This document shows, in pieces, positions 1 to 7,618 of a DNA stretch of 64,000 nt (position 1 is its first letter; every line of letters starts with the position of its first letter). Position numbers and translations under genes: made by a program. The notes beneath the pieces were generated by a model. That model made no database searches, was not told the origin of the DNA, and saw only the letters and a list, made by a program, of their open reading frames with translations. Source of the stretch: Xenophilus azovorans DSM 13620 (lineage in GTDB: Bacteria; Pseudomonadota; Gammaproteobacteria; Burkholderiales; Burkholderiaceae_C); the NCBI RefSeq assembly GCF_000745855.1, contig NZ_JQKD01000016.1, positions 1-64,000 of the forward strand. The letters are read 5' to 3'.

Positions 1-2
1 TC

Positions 3-422
3 GTCGGTGGCCTGCTGGGCGGCGACCTGCTCGGCGGCGTGCTGGGCGAAGACGGCCTGGTCGGCAGCCTGCTCGGCGGCGACGCGCTCGGTGGCGATCT
101 GCTCAGCGGCGTGGTCGGCGAAGGCAGCATCGTCGACAGCGTGATCGACACGATCGCCGGCGAGGACGGTCTGGTCGGCAACCTGATCGACACGGTCGCC
201 GGCGATGGCGGCCTGGTCGGCGGTCTGCTGGGCGGCGACGCGCTCGGCGGCGACCTGCTCGGCGGCGTCCTCGGCGAGGACGGCCTCGTCGGCAACCTGC
301 TCGGCACCGTCGCCGGCGCCGACGGCGGCCTGCTGGCCCCGGTGACCAGCCTGCTGTCGGGCAACGAGAGTGGCGGCGCCCTGGCGCCGGTGGACAACCT
401 CCTGCGCGGCCTGCTGGGCTGA
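3..422 (+). CDS. Gly/Leu/Asp-rich repeat protein, 5'-truncated by the window edge
   Basis: The reading frame is open from the first bases of the window and ends at TGA 420-422, so only the C-terminal part is present. The first possible internal start (GTG at 39) lies inside the repeats and is unlikely to be real. The visible 139 residues are almost entirely Gly, Leu, Asp, Val and Ala, in imperfect repeats built on GEDGLVGNLL and GGDALGGDLLGG. The protein ends in a non-repeat tail, APVDNLLRGLLG. There is no Cys and almost no aromatic residue. Such low-complexity proteins in Burkholderiales are often labelled collagen-like or surface repeat proteins, without known function. Lying upstream of a complete type I secretion trio, it may be the exported substrate, with the hydrophobic tail as signal. 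That role is inferred. Confidence 0.6.
   Translation, partial: VGGLLGGDLLGGVLGEDGLVGSLLGGDALGGDLLSGVVGEGSIVDSVIDTIAGEDGLVGNLIDTVAGDGGLVGGLLGGDALGGDLLGGVLGEDGLVGNLLGTVAGADGGLLAPVTSLLSGNESGGALAPVDNLLRGLLG
20..300 (+). repeat. In-gene degenerate repeats encoding the Gly/Leu motif
   Basis: The DNA here repeats with the period of the protein motif. The stretch around 18-70 recurs near 240-298 with mostly third-position changes, and shorter copies occur near 156-185. Synonymous differences between copies show selection on the protein motif rather than a very recent DNA duplication. Confidence 0.6.
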
Positions 423-478
423 TGCAGCCAGCGCGGCCGCATCCGCGGCCGCGCGCTCCCCCTCCTGCGAGACGCAAC

Positions 479-1000
479 ATGACAGATCACCACCGACTCC
501 ATCACCGCCTGGCACCCCTGCTGGCGCTGGCCGCCGTGGTCGCCGGCTGCGCCAGCGGCCGCCCGGGCCAGGACGACACGAGCTACTACTACTCCAACCG
601 CCAGAGCCCGTCGACCGTGGCGCCGGTCGTGGCGCGCCCGGCGCCGATGCCGCGCGCGCCCGGTCCGCAGGGCGTGGCCCGCATCGTCTACTTCGACTTC
701 GACCGCTTCGAGGTGAAGCCCGAGTACCGGGACGTGGTGCAGGCGCACGCCGACTACCTGCGCAGCCGGCCCCAGGCGCGCGTGGTGCTCGAAGGCCACA
801 CCGACTCGCGCGGTGGCCGCGAGTACAACCTCGCGCTGGGCCAGCGCCGCGCGGATGCGGTGGCGCAGCGCATGCGCCTGGGCGGCGCCAACGGCGCGCA
901 GATCGACACCATGAGCTGGGGCATGGAGCGGCCCGCGTCCAACGAGCTCACCGAGGCCGGGCACCAGCTCAACCGCCGCGTCGAGTTCGTCTACCGCTGA
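479..1000 (+). CDS. OmpA-family outer-membrane lipoprotein
   Basis: A 173-residue lipoprotein. From the ATG at 479 it has a short basic N-terminus, a hydrophobic stretch and a lipobox VVAGC with Cys24 as lipidation site. An ATG at 422 would add an Arg/Pro-rich leader and spoil this signal. After a linker of about 45 residues comes an OmpA C-terminal domain beginning VYFDFDRFEV, with the peptidoglycan-binding motif GHTDSRGGREYN followed by LGQRRADAV, and ending NRRVEFVYR. It should anchor the outer membrane to the cell wall non-covalently, like Pal. Its place between the repeat protein and the secretion genes suggests it stabilises the export complex or tethers the secreted product at the surface (inference). 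Confidence 0.85.
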   Translation: MTDHHRLHHRLAPLLALAAVVAGCASGRPGQDDTSYYYSNRQSPSTVAPVVARPAPMPRAPGPQGVARIVYFDFDRFEVKPEYRDVVQAHADYLRSRPQARVVLEGHTDSRGGREYNLALGQRRADAVAQRMRLGGANGAQIDTMSWGMERPASNELTEAGHQLNRRVEFVYR

Positions 1001-1014
1001 GGTCGCCGCGGCCC

Positions 1015-4000
1015 ATGTCCGCCCTGCCATCTCCTCCCGCCTTGGACGACCTGCCGGAAGGCAGGTCCGACGACGGCGCCGAGCGGACGCCGCTGAACCT
1101 GCAGCAGATGCTGCAGGCCTGCCGCGAGCGCATCGCCCCCGTCTGCACGGAGGTGCCGGCGCCCTTTCCGGCGTTCACGCTGATCTTCTCGGTGACCGAC
1201 GGCCAGCGCCGCGCCCGCGTCACGCACGTGCGCGGCGACAGCTTCGACGACGCCTGGTCCGAGGGTGCCCGCCAAGTGCTGAAGGACGCCGGCGCGCGCG
1301 CCCTGGCCTCGCCCTGGCTGCGGGTGGACTGGGTGGAGGGCGTGAGCAAGCTGGCCTGGGGCCAGTTCGAGGCCCACCTGAAGAACGTCAAGCGCAACTA
1401 CTTCCGCCTCGGCCTGGCGCTGGACGCCGGCTTCGACCGCCTGCTGACCGAGCAGGAGCTCAACGCCAACGCCATGCTCTACGCCGGCCCGCAGGTGGCG
1501 AGCGCGCAGTTCAACAAGAACAACTTCGAGATCTACCTGCGCACGCGCTTCCCGCACGAGCCCACGGCGGACTTCGACGCCGCGCGCGAGGTCTACCTGC
1601 TCGCCACCGCCGGCGTGTTCTGCCAGGACGACGGCGTGGTGCACCGGCTGGCCGGCCCCGGGCTGGACGCCGGCCGCCGCCAGATGCCGGCGCTCACCGC
1701 CCGCAGCACGCTGGCGCTGGTGGCCGGCGGCAGCGGGCACCTGGCGCGGCAGGTGCAGCCCAGCGGCCAGTTCGTCTACGGCCTGTTCCCCTGCTTCGAC
1801 CGCCGCATCCCCGGCTACAACACGCTGCGCCACGCCAGCTCGCTCTACGCGATGCTGGAGGCCTGGGAGCTCACGCGCGACGCGGCGCTGATGCAGGCCA
1901 TCGAGCGCAGCCTGGCCTTCATGTGCGGGCAGCTCATCCGCGAGCGCGTGCTGCCCGACGGCACCCACGCCGCCTTCCTGGTGGACGTGGCCGACGAGAT
2001 CAAGCTGGGCGGCTGCGCCGTCTGCCTGCTGGCGCTGGCCAAGCACGCCGAGGCCACCGGCAGCCGCGAGTGGCTGGCGCTGATGGAGCGGCTGGCGCAG
2101 GGCATCGGCTTCATGCAGGACCGCGCCAGCGGCCGCTTCGTCCACGTGCTCCACGCGCACGACCTGTCGGTCAAGCAGGCCTCGCGCATCGTCTACTACG
2201 ACGGCGAGGCCGCCTTCGGCCTGATGCGGCTGTACGCGCTGACGCGCGACCCCCGCTGGCTGCTCATGGTGGAGCAGGCCTTCGAGCACTTCATCGCCAG
2301 CCAGCACTGGCAGGCGCACGACCACTGGCTGAGCTACTGCGTGAACGAGCTGACGCGCTGGCGGCCGCGCGAGAAGTACTTCCGCTTCGGCATCCAGAAC
2401 GTCGCCGGCTACCTGGACTTCGTGCTCGACCGCAAGACCACCTTCCCCACGCTGCTGGAGCTGATGCTGGCCGCGCACCAGATGCTCGAACGGCTGCAGG
2501 AGCTGCCCGAGCTGCGCCACCTGCTGGACGAGGTGGACCTGGACAAGTTCCATCGCGCGCTGGACTTCCGCGCGCACTACCTGCTCAACGGCGTGTTCTG
2601 GCCCGAGCTGGCGATGTACTTTCGGCGACCGGCCTCCGTGGCCGGCGCCTTCTTCATCCGGCATCACTCGTTCCGCGTGCGCATCGACGACGTGGAGCAC
2701 TACCTGTCCGGCTTCGTCGGCTACCACCGGCTGCTGGTGGCGCGCGAGGCGGCGACCCACGACGACGCCGTCGCCGGCGGTCAATGGAGCGCCGAGGAGC
2801 TGGCGCAGGCCACCGGCGGCCGGTGGGTCGTGCCGCCGCCGCCGGGCTGGCGCGCCTCGGGCGTGGCGCCGCGCCTGTCGGCGCAGCGCAGCCACGTGCT
2901 GTGCGTGGAAGACGCCGCCCGCAGCGGCCGCGGCGCGCTGGTGCGCTCGCTGCAGAGCGCGCTGCGGCCGGCCGCCGCCATCCTGTGCAGCGATGCCGCA
3001 CCCCACCTGCACCGCGGCACCCCGCTGCTGCAGGTGGACGACGTGGCCCGGGCGATGCTGGCGCTGGGCGCGCGGGCGCGGGCGCGCTACGAAGGCCCGG
3101 TGGCCGGCATCGTCAGCGCCGGCGAGCCCAGCCGCCTGGCGGCCCTGCTCGCTGGAGCGCTGGGCATGCTGGGTCCGGTGGCCCAGCCCGAGGGCAACAC
3201 GCGCACGCCCAAGGGCACCGCCTGGAGCCTGTGCTGCATGCCGCGCTCGGCCGCGGCGTGGGTGGTCGACGTCGGCCGTTCGCCGCCGCCGGCGCTGATG
3301 CGGCTGCTGCAGCCCACGGTGCTGGTGCTGCCGCCGGCCGCCGCCGCACCCGGCGAAAGCGCCGACGAGCATGCGCGGGCGCGCGGCTCGCTGATGCGCG
3401 GGCTGCCGCCCGGCGTGCACCTGGCGGTGGCCGACCCGCGCGATGCGGCCGCACTGCATGCGGCAGGCCATGCCGGCCGTGTACTGACTTATGGCGAACA
3501 TGCGAACGCGCAGGTGCGGCTGCTGGGCGTGCACCAGGGCGAGGTGCGGCTGCTGGTACTGGACATCCCGCTGCAACTGCATCTGAAGGCCGCCGGTCTG
3601 GGCGTCGGCATCGAGGTCGCCGCCGCGCTGGCGGCGGTGCTGGCCCTCGGGCTGGCACCGGCCGAGGCGCTGCGCGCGCTGGGCCGGTCGACGCAGGAAG
3701 ACGAACTCGGCCCCTTCCACCGCATCCCGGTGGGCGACGGCGCCTTCCACCTGATCGACCAGAGCTACGACGCCAACCCCGCCTCGATGCGCGCCGCGCT
3801 GGCCCTGCTGGGCCAGGCGCCCTGCCCGCCGGCGCAGCGCGTGGCCCTGCTGGGCGACATGCAGGGCAGCGGCCACATGGGCCAGGCCCAGCACGAGGCG
3901 CTGGCGGAGCCGCTGCTGCAGGCGCAGCCCGACCGGGTGCTGCTGATCGGGCCGCTGATGCACTTCCTGCACCTGCGCATCCGCGGCCGCGTGCAGTCCC

Positions 4001-4134
4001 ACTGGTTCGCCGACGTGGCGGCGCTCTCCGACGCGCTGGGCGACATGCTGCGCCCGGGCGACTGGGTGCTGGCCAAGGCGTCGCGGCCCATGCGCCTGGG
4101 CCGCCTCACCCGCGCACTGAAGACGCTGGCATGA
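1015..4134 (+). CDS. Helical (alpha/alpha-type) domain fused to a MurF-like region lacking the P-loop
   Basis: A 1039-residue protein starting at ATG 1015, 15 bases after the OmpA gene. Residues about 1-580 are helical, with repeated Tyr- and Leu-rich blocks such as YNTLRHASSLYAML and YYDGEAAFGLMRLYAL. These resemble alpha/alpha-barrel sugar enzymes, but I cannot name the family. Residues about 590-1039 follow the three-domain plan of MurF, the UDP-MurNAc-tripeptide:D-Ala-D-Ala ligase: a WSAEELAQATGG start, a GN motif in QPEGNTRTPKG, the C-terminal signature LIDQSYDANPASMRAAL and LLGDM. The ATP-binding loop, normally GxxGKTT, reads SAGEPSRLAA near residue 701 and lacks the Lys. So the ligase part is probably inactive or reshaped. 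The context suggests a role in making or modifying an exported polymer or protein. It ends in an ATGA overlap with the next gene. Confidence 0.6.
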   Translation: MSALPSPPALDDLPEGRSDDGAERTPLNLQQMLQACRERIAPVCTEVPAPFPAFTLIFSVTDGQRRARVTHVRGDSFDDAWSEGARQVLKDAGARALASPWLRVDWVEGVSKLAWGQFEAHLKNVKRNYFRLGLALDAGFDRLLTEQELNANAMLYAGPQVASAQFNKNNFEIYLRTRFPHEPTADFDAAREVYLLATAGVFCQDDGVVHRLAGPGLDAGRRQMPALTARSTLALVAGGSGHLARQVQPSGQFVYGLFPCFDRRIPGYNTLRHASSLYAMLEAWELTRDAALMQAIERSLAFMCGQLIRERVLPDGTHAAFLVDVADEIKLGGCAVCLLALAKHAEATGSREWLALMERLAQGIGFMQDRASGRFVHVLHAHDLSVKQASRIVYYDGEAAFGLMRLYALTRDPRWLLMVEQAFEHFIASQHWQAHDHWLSYCVNELTRWRPREKYFRFGIQNVAGYLDFVLDRKTTFPTLLELMLAAHQMLERLQELPELRHLLDEVDLDKFHRALDFRAHYLLNGVFWPELAMYFRRPASVAGAFFIRHHSFRVRIDDVEHYLSGFVGYHRLLVAREAATHDDAVAGGQWSAEELAQATGGRWVVPPPPGWRASGVAPRLSAQRSHVLCVEDAARSGRGALVRSLQSALRPAAAILCSDAAPHLHRGTPLLQVDDVARAMLALGARARARYEGPVAGIVSAGEPSRLAALLAGALGMLGPVAQPEGNTRTPKGTAWSLCCMPRSAAAWVVDVGRSPPPALMRLLQPTVLVLPPAAAAPGESADEHARARGSLMRGLPPGVHLAVADPRDAAALHAAGHAGRVLTYGEHANAQVRLLGVHQGEVRLLVLDIPLQLHLKAAGLGVGIEVAAALAAVLALGLAPAEALRALGRSTQEDELGPFHRIPVGDGAFHLIDQSYDANPASMRAALALLGQAPCPPAQRVALLGDMQGSGHMGQAQHEALAEPLLQAQPDRVLLIGPLMHFLHLRIRGRVQSHWFADVAALSDALGDMLRPGDWVLAKASRPMRLGRLTRALKTLA

Positions 4135-4385
4135 CGACCGACTCCATCGCAGGCCAGCTCGAACGCCTGGGCATCCTCGACGCCCGCGAGGAGCCGGACC
4201 CGGTCTGGTACCGCGTGCTGCGCTTCGTGTGCATCTGGCTGTACCTGATGCTGTTCTGCGCAGGCGCGGCGCTGCTGCTCACGCACATGGCCCGCCCGGC
4301 ATCCGCCTCGGTATCCGCGCCGCCGGCAGCAGCGGTCGGATGCGGGGCGACGGCGTGCGCGGCGGAAGTGAAGACACAAGAGTAA
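4131..4385 (+). CDS. Small single-helix membrane protein of the secretion cluster
   Basis: An 84-residue protein whose ATG overlaps the stop of the upstream fusion gene (ATGA), so it is translationally coupled. The soluble N-terminus carries acidic residues and Trp/Tyr. One transmembrane segment covers about residues 27-51 (starts YRVLRFVCIWLYLMLF). The tail of about 30 residues is Ala/Pro-rich and contains two Cys (VGCGATACAAE). No family is recognised. The size, topology and position suggest an inner-membrane accessory of the type I secretion system or an anchor for the upstream fusion protein. Confidence 0.6.
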   Translation: MTTDSIAGQLERLGILDAREEPDPVWYRVLRFVCIWLYLMLFCAGAALLLTHMARPASASVSAPPAAAVGCGATACAAEVKTQE

Positions 4386-4390
4386 CTGCT

Positions 4391-4406
4391 TGTTAACATT
4401 TGTGTC
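4391..4406 (+). promoter_or_regulatory. AT-rich 16-mer similar to one upstream of flp
   Basis: TGTTAACATTTGTGTC sits 6 bases after the stop of the small membrane gene and 30 bases before the GTG of the ABC gene. It matches 13 of 16 positions at 21596-21611 upstream of the flp pilin gene. It stands out as AT-rich in a very GC-rich region, but the similarity could be chance. A shared regulator or an internal promoter are both possible. Confidence 0.25.
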
Positions 4407-4436
4407 CTCACCCTCCAACCCGATGAAGCCGAGCCC

Positions 4437-6263
4437 GTGCTGAAGTACCTGCTGCCCCGTCAACTCGCGGCGCCCTCGGCCAGCGCCGACGAAGCCCATC
4501 CGCATGCCGATGCCCTCGGGCGCGCCTTCGAGGGCTCCTTCGGGATGATCCGCTCGGCGGCGTGGTGGTCCATCCCGATCAGCCTGTCGGGCCTGCTGCC
4601 GTCGATCTTCCTGCTGCAGGTGTACGACCGGGTGATCTACCGCAACGGCACCTCCACGCTGTGGGCGCTGGTCAGCGGCATCCTGTGCTTCCTGGCGATC
4701 GAGTTCTGGCTGCGCACGCGCCGCTCGCGGCTGCTGCGCGACGCCGGCGCCACCATCGACCACGAGGTGTCCAACGCGCTGATGCGCTCGATGCTGGAGC
4801 GCCCGCTGCGCGCGCTGGAGGCGCGCCCCGCCTCCATGTGGTTCCTGCTGTTCCGCGACGTCGGCTCGGTGCGCGGCACCATCACCGGCGGGCTGGCGCA
4901 GTCGATCTTCGACCTGCCGATGGCGATCTTCGCGCTGGTGGTGATCGGCATCGTGGCGCTGCCGGTGCTGCCGGTGGTGATGGCCTTCCTCGGGGTGATG
5001 TCCTTCCTGGCCTGGTGGTGGGCCGACGAGGTGCGCGCCGGCCGCGTCGAGGAGGCGCAGCGCAGCCGCGGCCTGGAGCGCATGACGGCGGAGATCTGCA
5101 ACGCCCGCGAGACGCTCAAGACGCAGGCCAACGACGGCCCGACGCTCGCGCGCTGGCGCGAGACCTACGACGCCTGGCTGGCCGAGAGCTTCCGCAAGAA
5201 CGGCGAGATCGAGCGCGCGCGCGACGGCACCACGGTGCTGCTGACCATCTTCTCCACGGTGGTCATCACCGTCGGCGCCGTCGCCGTGATGCAGCAGTGG
5301 ATGACGGTGGGCGGCCTGGTGGCCTCCAACATGCTGGCGCTCAAGGCGCTGCAGCCGGTGGCGGGGCTGGTGTCGAACTGGCGCGCGCTGGCCATCGCCT
5401 CCGAGGCGGCCAAGCGCCTGGAGAAGGTGCTGGGCGAGCCGGTGGAGAAGCCGCCGCTGGCGGTGCAGCTGCCGCAGCCGCGCGGCCTGCTCACCCTGCG
5501 CGGCATGGGCTTCGGCTTCAGCCCCGAGCTGGCGCCGGTGCTGGAGGACGTCGACCTGAGCATCGGCCCGGGCGGGCTGCACGCCATCGTCGGGCGCAAC
5601 GGCGCCGGCAAGTCCACGCTGGTCAAGCTGCTGTCGGGGCTGTACGCGCCCACGCGCGGCACGGTGGAGATCGGCGAGTACGACCTCTCGCAGTTCGGCC
5701 GCGCCGAGCTGGCGAACTGGATCAGCTACCTGCCGCAGGAGGTGTACTGGTTCGCCGGCGAGCTGATGGACACGCTGCGCCGCTGCGCGCCCGGCCAGAA
5801 CGACGAGCAGATCGTCGGCGCCTGCCGCCTGGCCGGCGCGCACGAGTTCATCTCGCGCCTGCCCGACGGCTACCGCACGCGGGTGGGCGAAGGCGGCACC
5901 GGCCTGTCGGTGGGCGAGCGGCGCAAGCTGGCGCTGGCGCTGAGCTTCCTGCGCAACCCCTCGGTGCTGATCCTGGACGAGCCGAGCAACGACCTGGACA
6001 TCGCCAGCGAGCGGGCGCTGCTGGCCACGCTGCTGGCGGTGGCGCGCACGCGCACGGTGATCGTCGTCACCCACTCGCTGCGCATGGTGTCGGCCGCCAG
6101 CCACGTCTACCACGTGACGGGCCGCGGCGGCATCGAGCAGGGGCCGGCCTCGGTCATGGTGCCGCGGCTGTTCGGCGTGAAGAAGGCCACCGCCGTGGGC
6201 GAGGAGGAAGGCGCGCCGCAGGCCAGGCCCGAGATGGCCTCGATGGCCGTGCCCGCGGCCTGA
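4437..6263 (+). CDS. Type I secretion ABC transporter, permease-ATPase (PrtD/LapB-like)
   Basis: A 608-residue half-transporter that would energise export across both membranes. The GTG at 4437 is the first usable start; the ATG at 4423 is in another frame and closes after six codons. Residues about 40-320 form the membrane domain with several hydrophobic segments (ISLSGLLPSIFLLQVYDRV is typical of the type I secretion family). The ATPase domain has Walker A GRNGAGKST near 386, Q-loop LPQEVYW, Walker B VLILDEPSNDLD near 509 and H-loop VTHSLR. The signature motif reads LSVGERRK near 490 instead of LSGGQ, a clear departure. There is no N-terminal C39 peptidase, so double-Gly leader cleavage is not expected here. 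It is followed by the HlyD and TolC partners. Confidence 0.88.
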   Translation: MLKYLLPRQLAAPSASADEAHPHADALGRAFEGSFGMIRSAAWWSIPISLSGLLPSIFLLQVYDRVIYRNGTSTLWALVSGILCFLAIEFWLRTRRSRLLRDAGATIDHEVSNALMRSMLERPLRALEARPASMWFLLFRDVGSVRGTITGGLAQSIFDLPMAIFALVVIGIVALPVLPVVMAFLGVMSFLAWWWADEVRAGRVEEAQRSRGLERMTAEICNARETLKTQANDGPTLARWRETYDAWLAESFRKNGEIERARDGTTVLLTIFSTVVITVGAVAVMQQWMTVGGLVASNMLALKALQPVAGLVSNWRALAIASEAAKRLEKVLGEPVEKPPLAVQLPQPRGLLTLRGMGFGFSPELAPVLEDVDLSIGPGGLHAIVGRNGAGKSTLVKLLSGLYAPTRGTVEIGEYDLSQFGRAELANWISYLPQEVYWFAGELMDTLRRCAPGQNDEQIVGACRLAGAHEFISRLPDGYRTRVGEGGTGLSVGERRKLALALSFLRNPSVLILDEPSNDLDIASERALLATLLAVARTRTVIVVTHSLRMVSAASHVYHVTGRGGIEQGPASVMVPRLFGVKKATAVGEEEGAPQARPEMASMAVPAA

Positions 6264-6301
6264 CGCGGCCGGCCCGCATCCGCCTGGAGGGAAACGAAGC
6301 G

Positions 6302-7618
6302 ATGAAGAACGACCTGCCCCAGATCCTGCAGCACATCGCCGGCCAGGAGCCGCCGACGCCGGCGCCGCGCCGGTCGCGCCGCCGCTGGCTGCTCGGCGTC
6401 GCGGTCGCGCTGCTCGCCGCGATCGCGCTGGGCTATCCCATGGAGACGGTGGTGGTGGCGTCCGGCCGGGTCATCCCCTCCGACCGGGTCAAGTCCATCC
6501 AGCACCTGGAGGGCGGCATCGTGCGCGCCGTGGCCGTGCGCGAGGGCCAGCTGGTGCGCCAGGGCCAGCCGCTGGTGGAGATCGACCTGGGCGGCAGCAG
6601 CCTCAACCTGGAGGAGCTGACCGCGCGGCACGCCGCCATGCAGGCCACGCGCGTGCGCCTGGGCGCCGAAAGCCGCGGCGAGCCGCTGGCGCGCGAGCGC
6701 TTCGCCGAAGGCACGGACGAATCCGTGCTGCGCGGCGAGATGGGCGCCTACGAGGCGCGCGCGCTGGAGCAGCGCGGCGTGATGGCCGCCGCCGTCGCCA
6801 GCCTGGAGCAGGCGCGCAGCCGCCAGATGGAGCAGCACGCCAAGATCGCCGGGCTCAACGAGCGCCTCGCGCTCATGCAGACCGAGCTGAAGATTTCCGA
6901 GCAGTTGCTCAGCGAGAAGCTGATCGGCCAGCTCGAAGTGCTGGAGAAGCGGCGCCAGGCCGAGAGCGCACGCGCCGAGCTGGCGGTGGCGCGCCAGGGG
7001 CTGGTCTCGGCCGCCGCCGCCATCGGCGAGGCGCAGGCCAAGATGGCCGAGGCCGAGGGCAGCTTCCGCCGCCGCGCCTCGGACGAGCTGGCCACGGTGG
7101 AACGCCAGCTCTCCAGCCTGGCCGAGGACCTGGCGCGCGCACGCACGCAGCGCTCGCGCACCGTGGTCACGGCGCCGGCCGACGGCATCGTCAAGGGGCT
7201 GCGCAGCGCCAGCCCGGGCTGGGTGGTCAAGCCCGGCGAGACCATCCTGGAGGTCGTGCCCGACGAGGACGAGGTGATGGTCGAGGCGCGGCTGAGCCCC
7301 AACGACCGCGGCTTCGTGCACGCCGGCCAGCCGGCGCGCGTGAAGATCACCGCCTACGACTTCCTGCGCTACGGCACCGTGGACGGCAAGGTGGTGCTGG
7401 TCGCCGCCGACGCCGACCGCGACGCCACCCTGCCCACCGCGCCGCCCTACTACCGGCTGCTGGTGAACACGAAACAGTCGCACGTCGGCCGGCCCGAGAA
7501 CCGCATCACCGCCGGCATGGAGGCCGAGGTGGACCTGCTCGTGGGCACCGATCCCTTCATCTGGTACATGCTGCGGCCGGTGCTGAAGCTGCAGCGCGAA
7601 GCCTTCCGCGAGCCATGA
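6302..7618 (+). CDS. HlyD-family type I secretion periplasmic adaptor
   Basis: A 438-residue membrane fusion protein. ATG 6302 is preceded by the ribosome site GGAGGG at a good distance. A basic cytoplasmic N-terminus (PRRSRRRW) is followed by one transmembrane helix at about 31-48. A biotinyl-lipoyl half begins GGIVRAVAVREGQLVRQGQPLVEID. A long Ala/Glu/Arg-rich coiled-coil hairpin spans about residues 95-285, then the second lipoyl half (VVTAPADGIVKGL) and a beta-barrel domain. The family signature near the C-terminus (ITAGMEAEVDLLVG) is present. It bridges the inner-membrane ABC protein upstream and the outer-membrane TolC protein, whose ATG overlaps this stop. Confidence 0.92.
   Translation: MKNDLPQILQHIAGQEPPTPAPRRSRRRWLLGVAVALLAAIALGYPMETVVVASGRVIPSDRVKSIQHLEGGIVRAVAVREGQLVRQGQPLVEIDLGGSSLNLEELTARHAAMQATRVRLGAESRGEPLARERFAEGTDESVLRGEMGAYEARALEQRGVMAAAVASLEQARSRQMEQHAKIAGLNERLALMQTELKISEQLLSEKLIGQLEVLEKRRQAESARAELAVARQGLVSAAAAIGEAQAKMAEAEGSFRRRASDELATVERQLSSLAEDLARARTQRSRTVVTAPADGIVKGLRSASPGWVVKPGETILEVVPDEDEVMVEARLSPNDRGFVHAGQPARVKITAYDFLRYGTVDGKVVLVAADADRDATLPTAPPYYRLLVNTKQSHVGRPENRITAGMEAEVDLLVGTDPFIWYMLRPVLKLQREAFREP

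Noticed and set aside
3-420. Possible CRISPR array in the repetitive first 400 bases
   Set aside because: The repeats are unequal, coding and synonymous at third positions, without constant spacers.
991-4002. A 1003-codon open frame on the minus strand
   Set aside because: It lies antisense to the MurF-like fusion gene, has the His/Arg/Gln/Ala-rich composition of a GC-driven shadow frame and no recognisable domain.
4562-7618. A 1018-codon open frame on the plus strand starting inside the ABC gene
   Set aside because: Its first part is an out-of-frame reading of the ABC gene; only its last part is real and is the HlyD gene at 6302.
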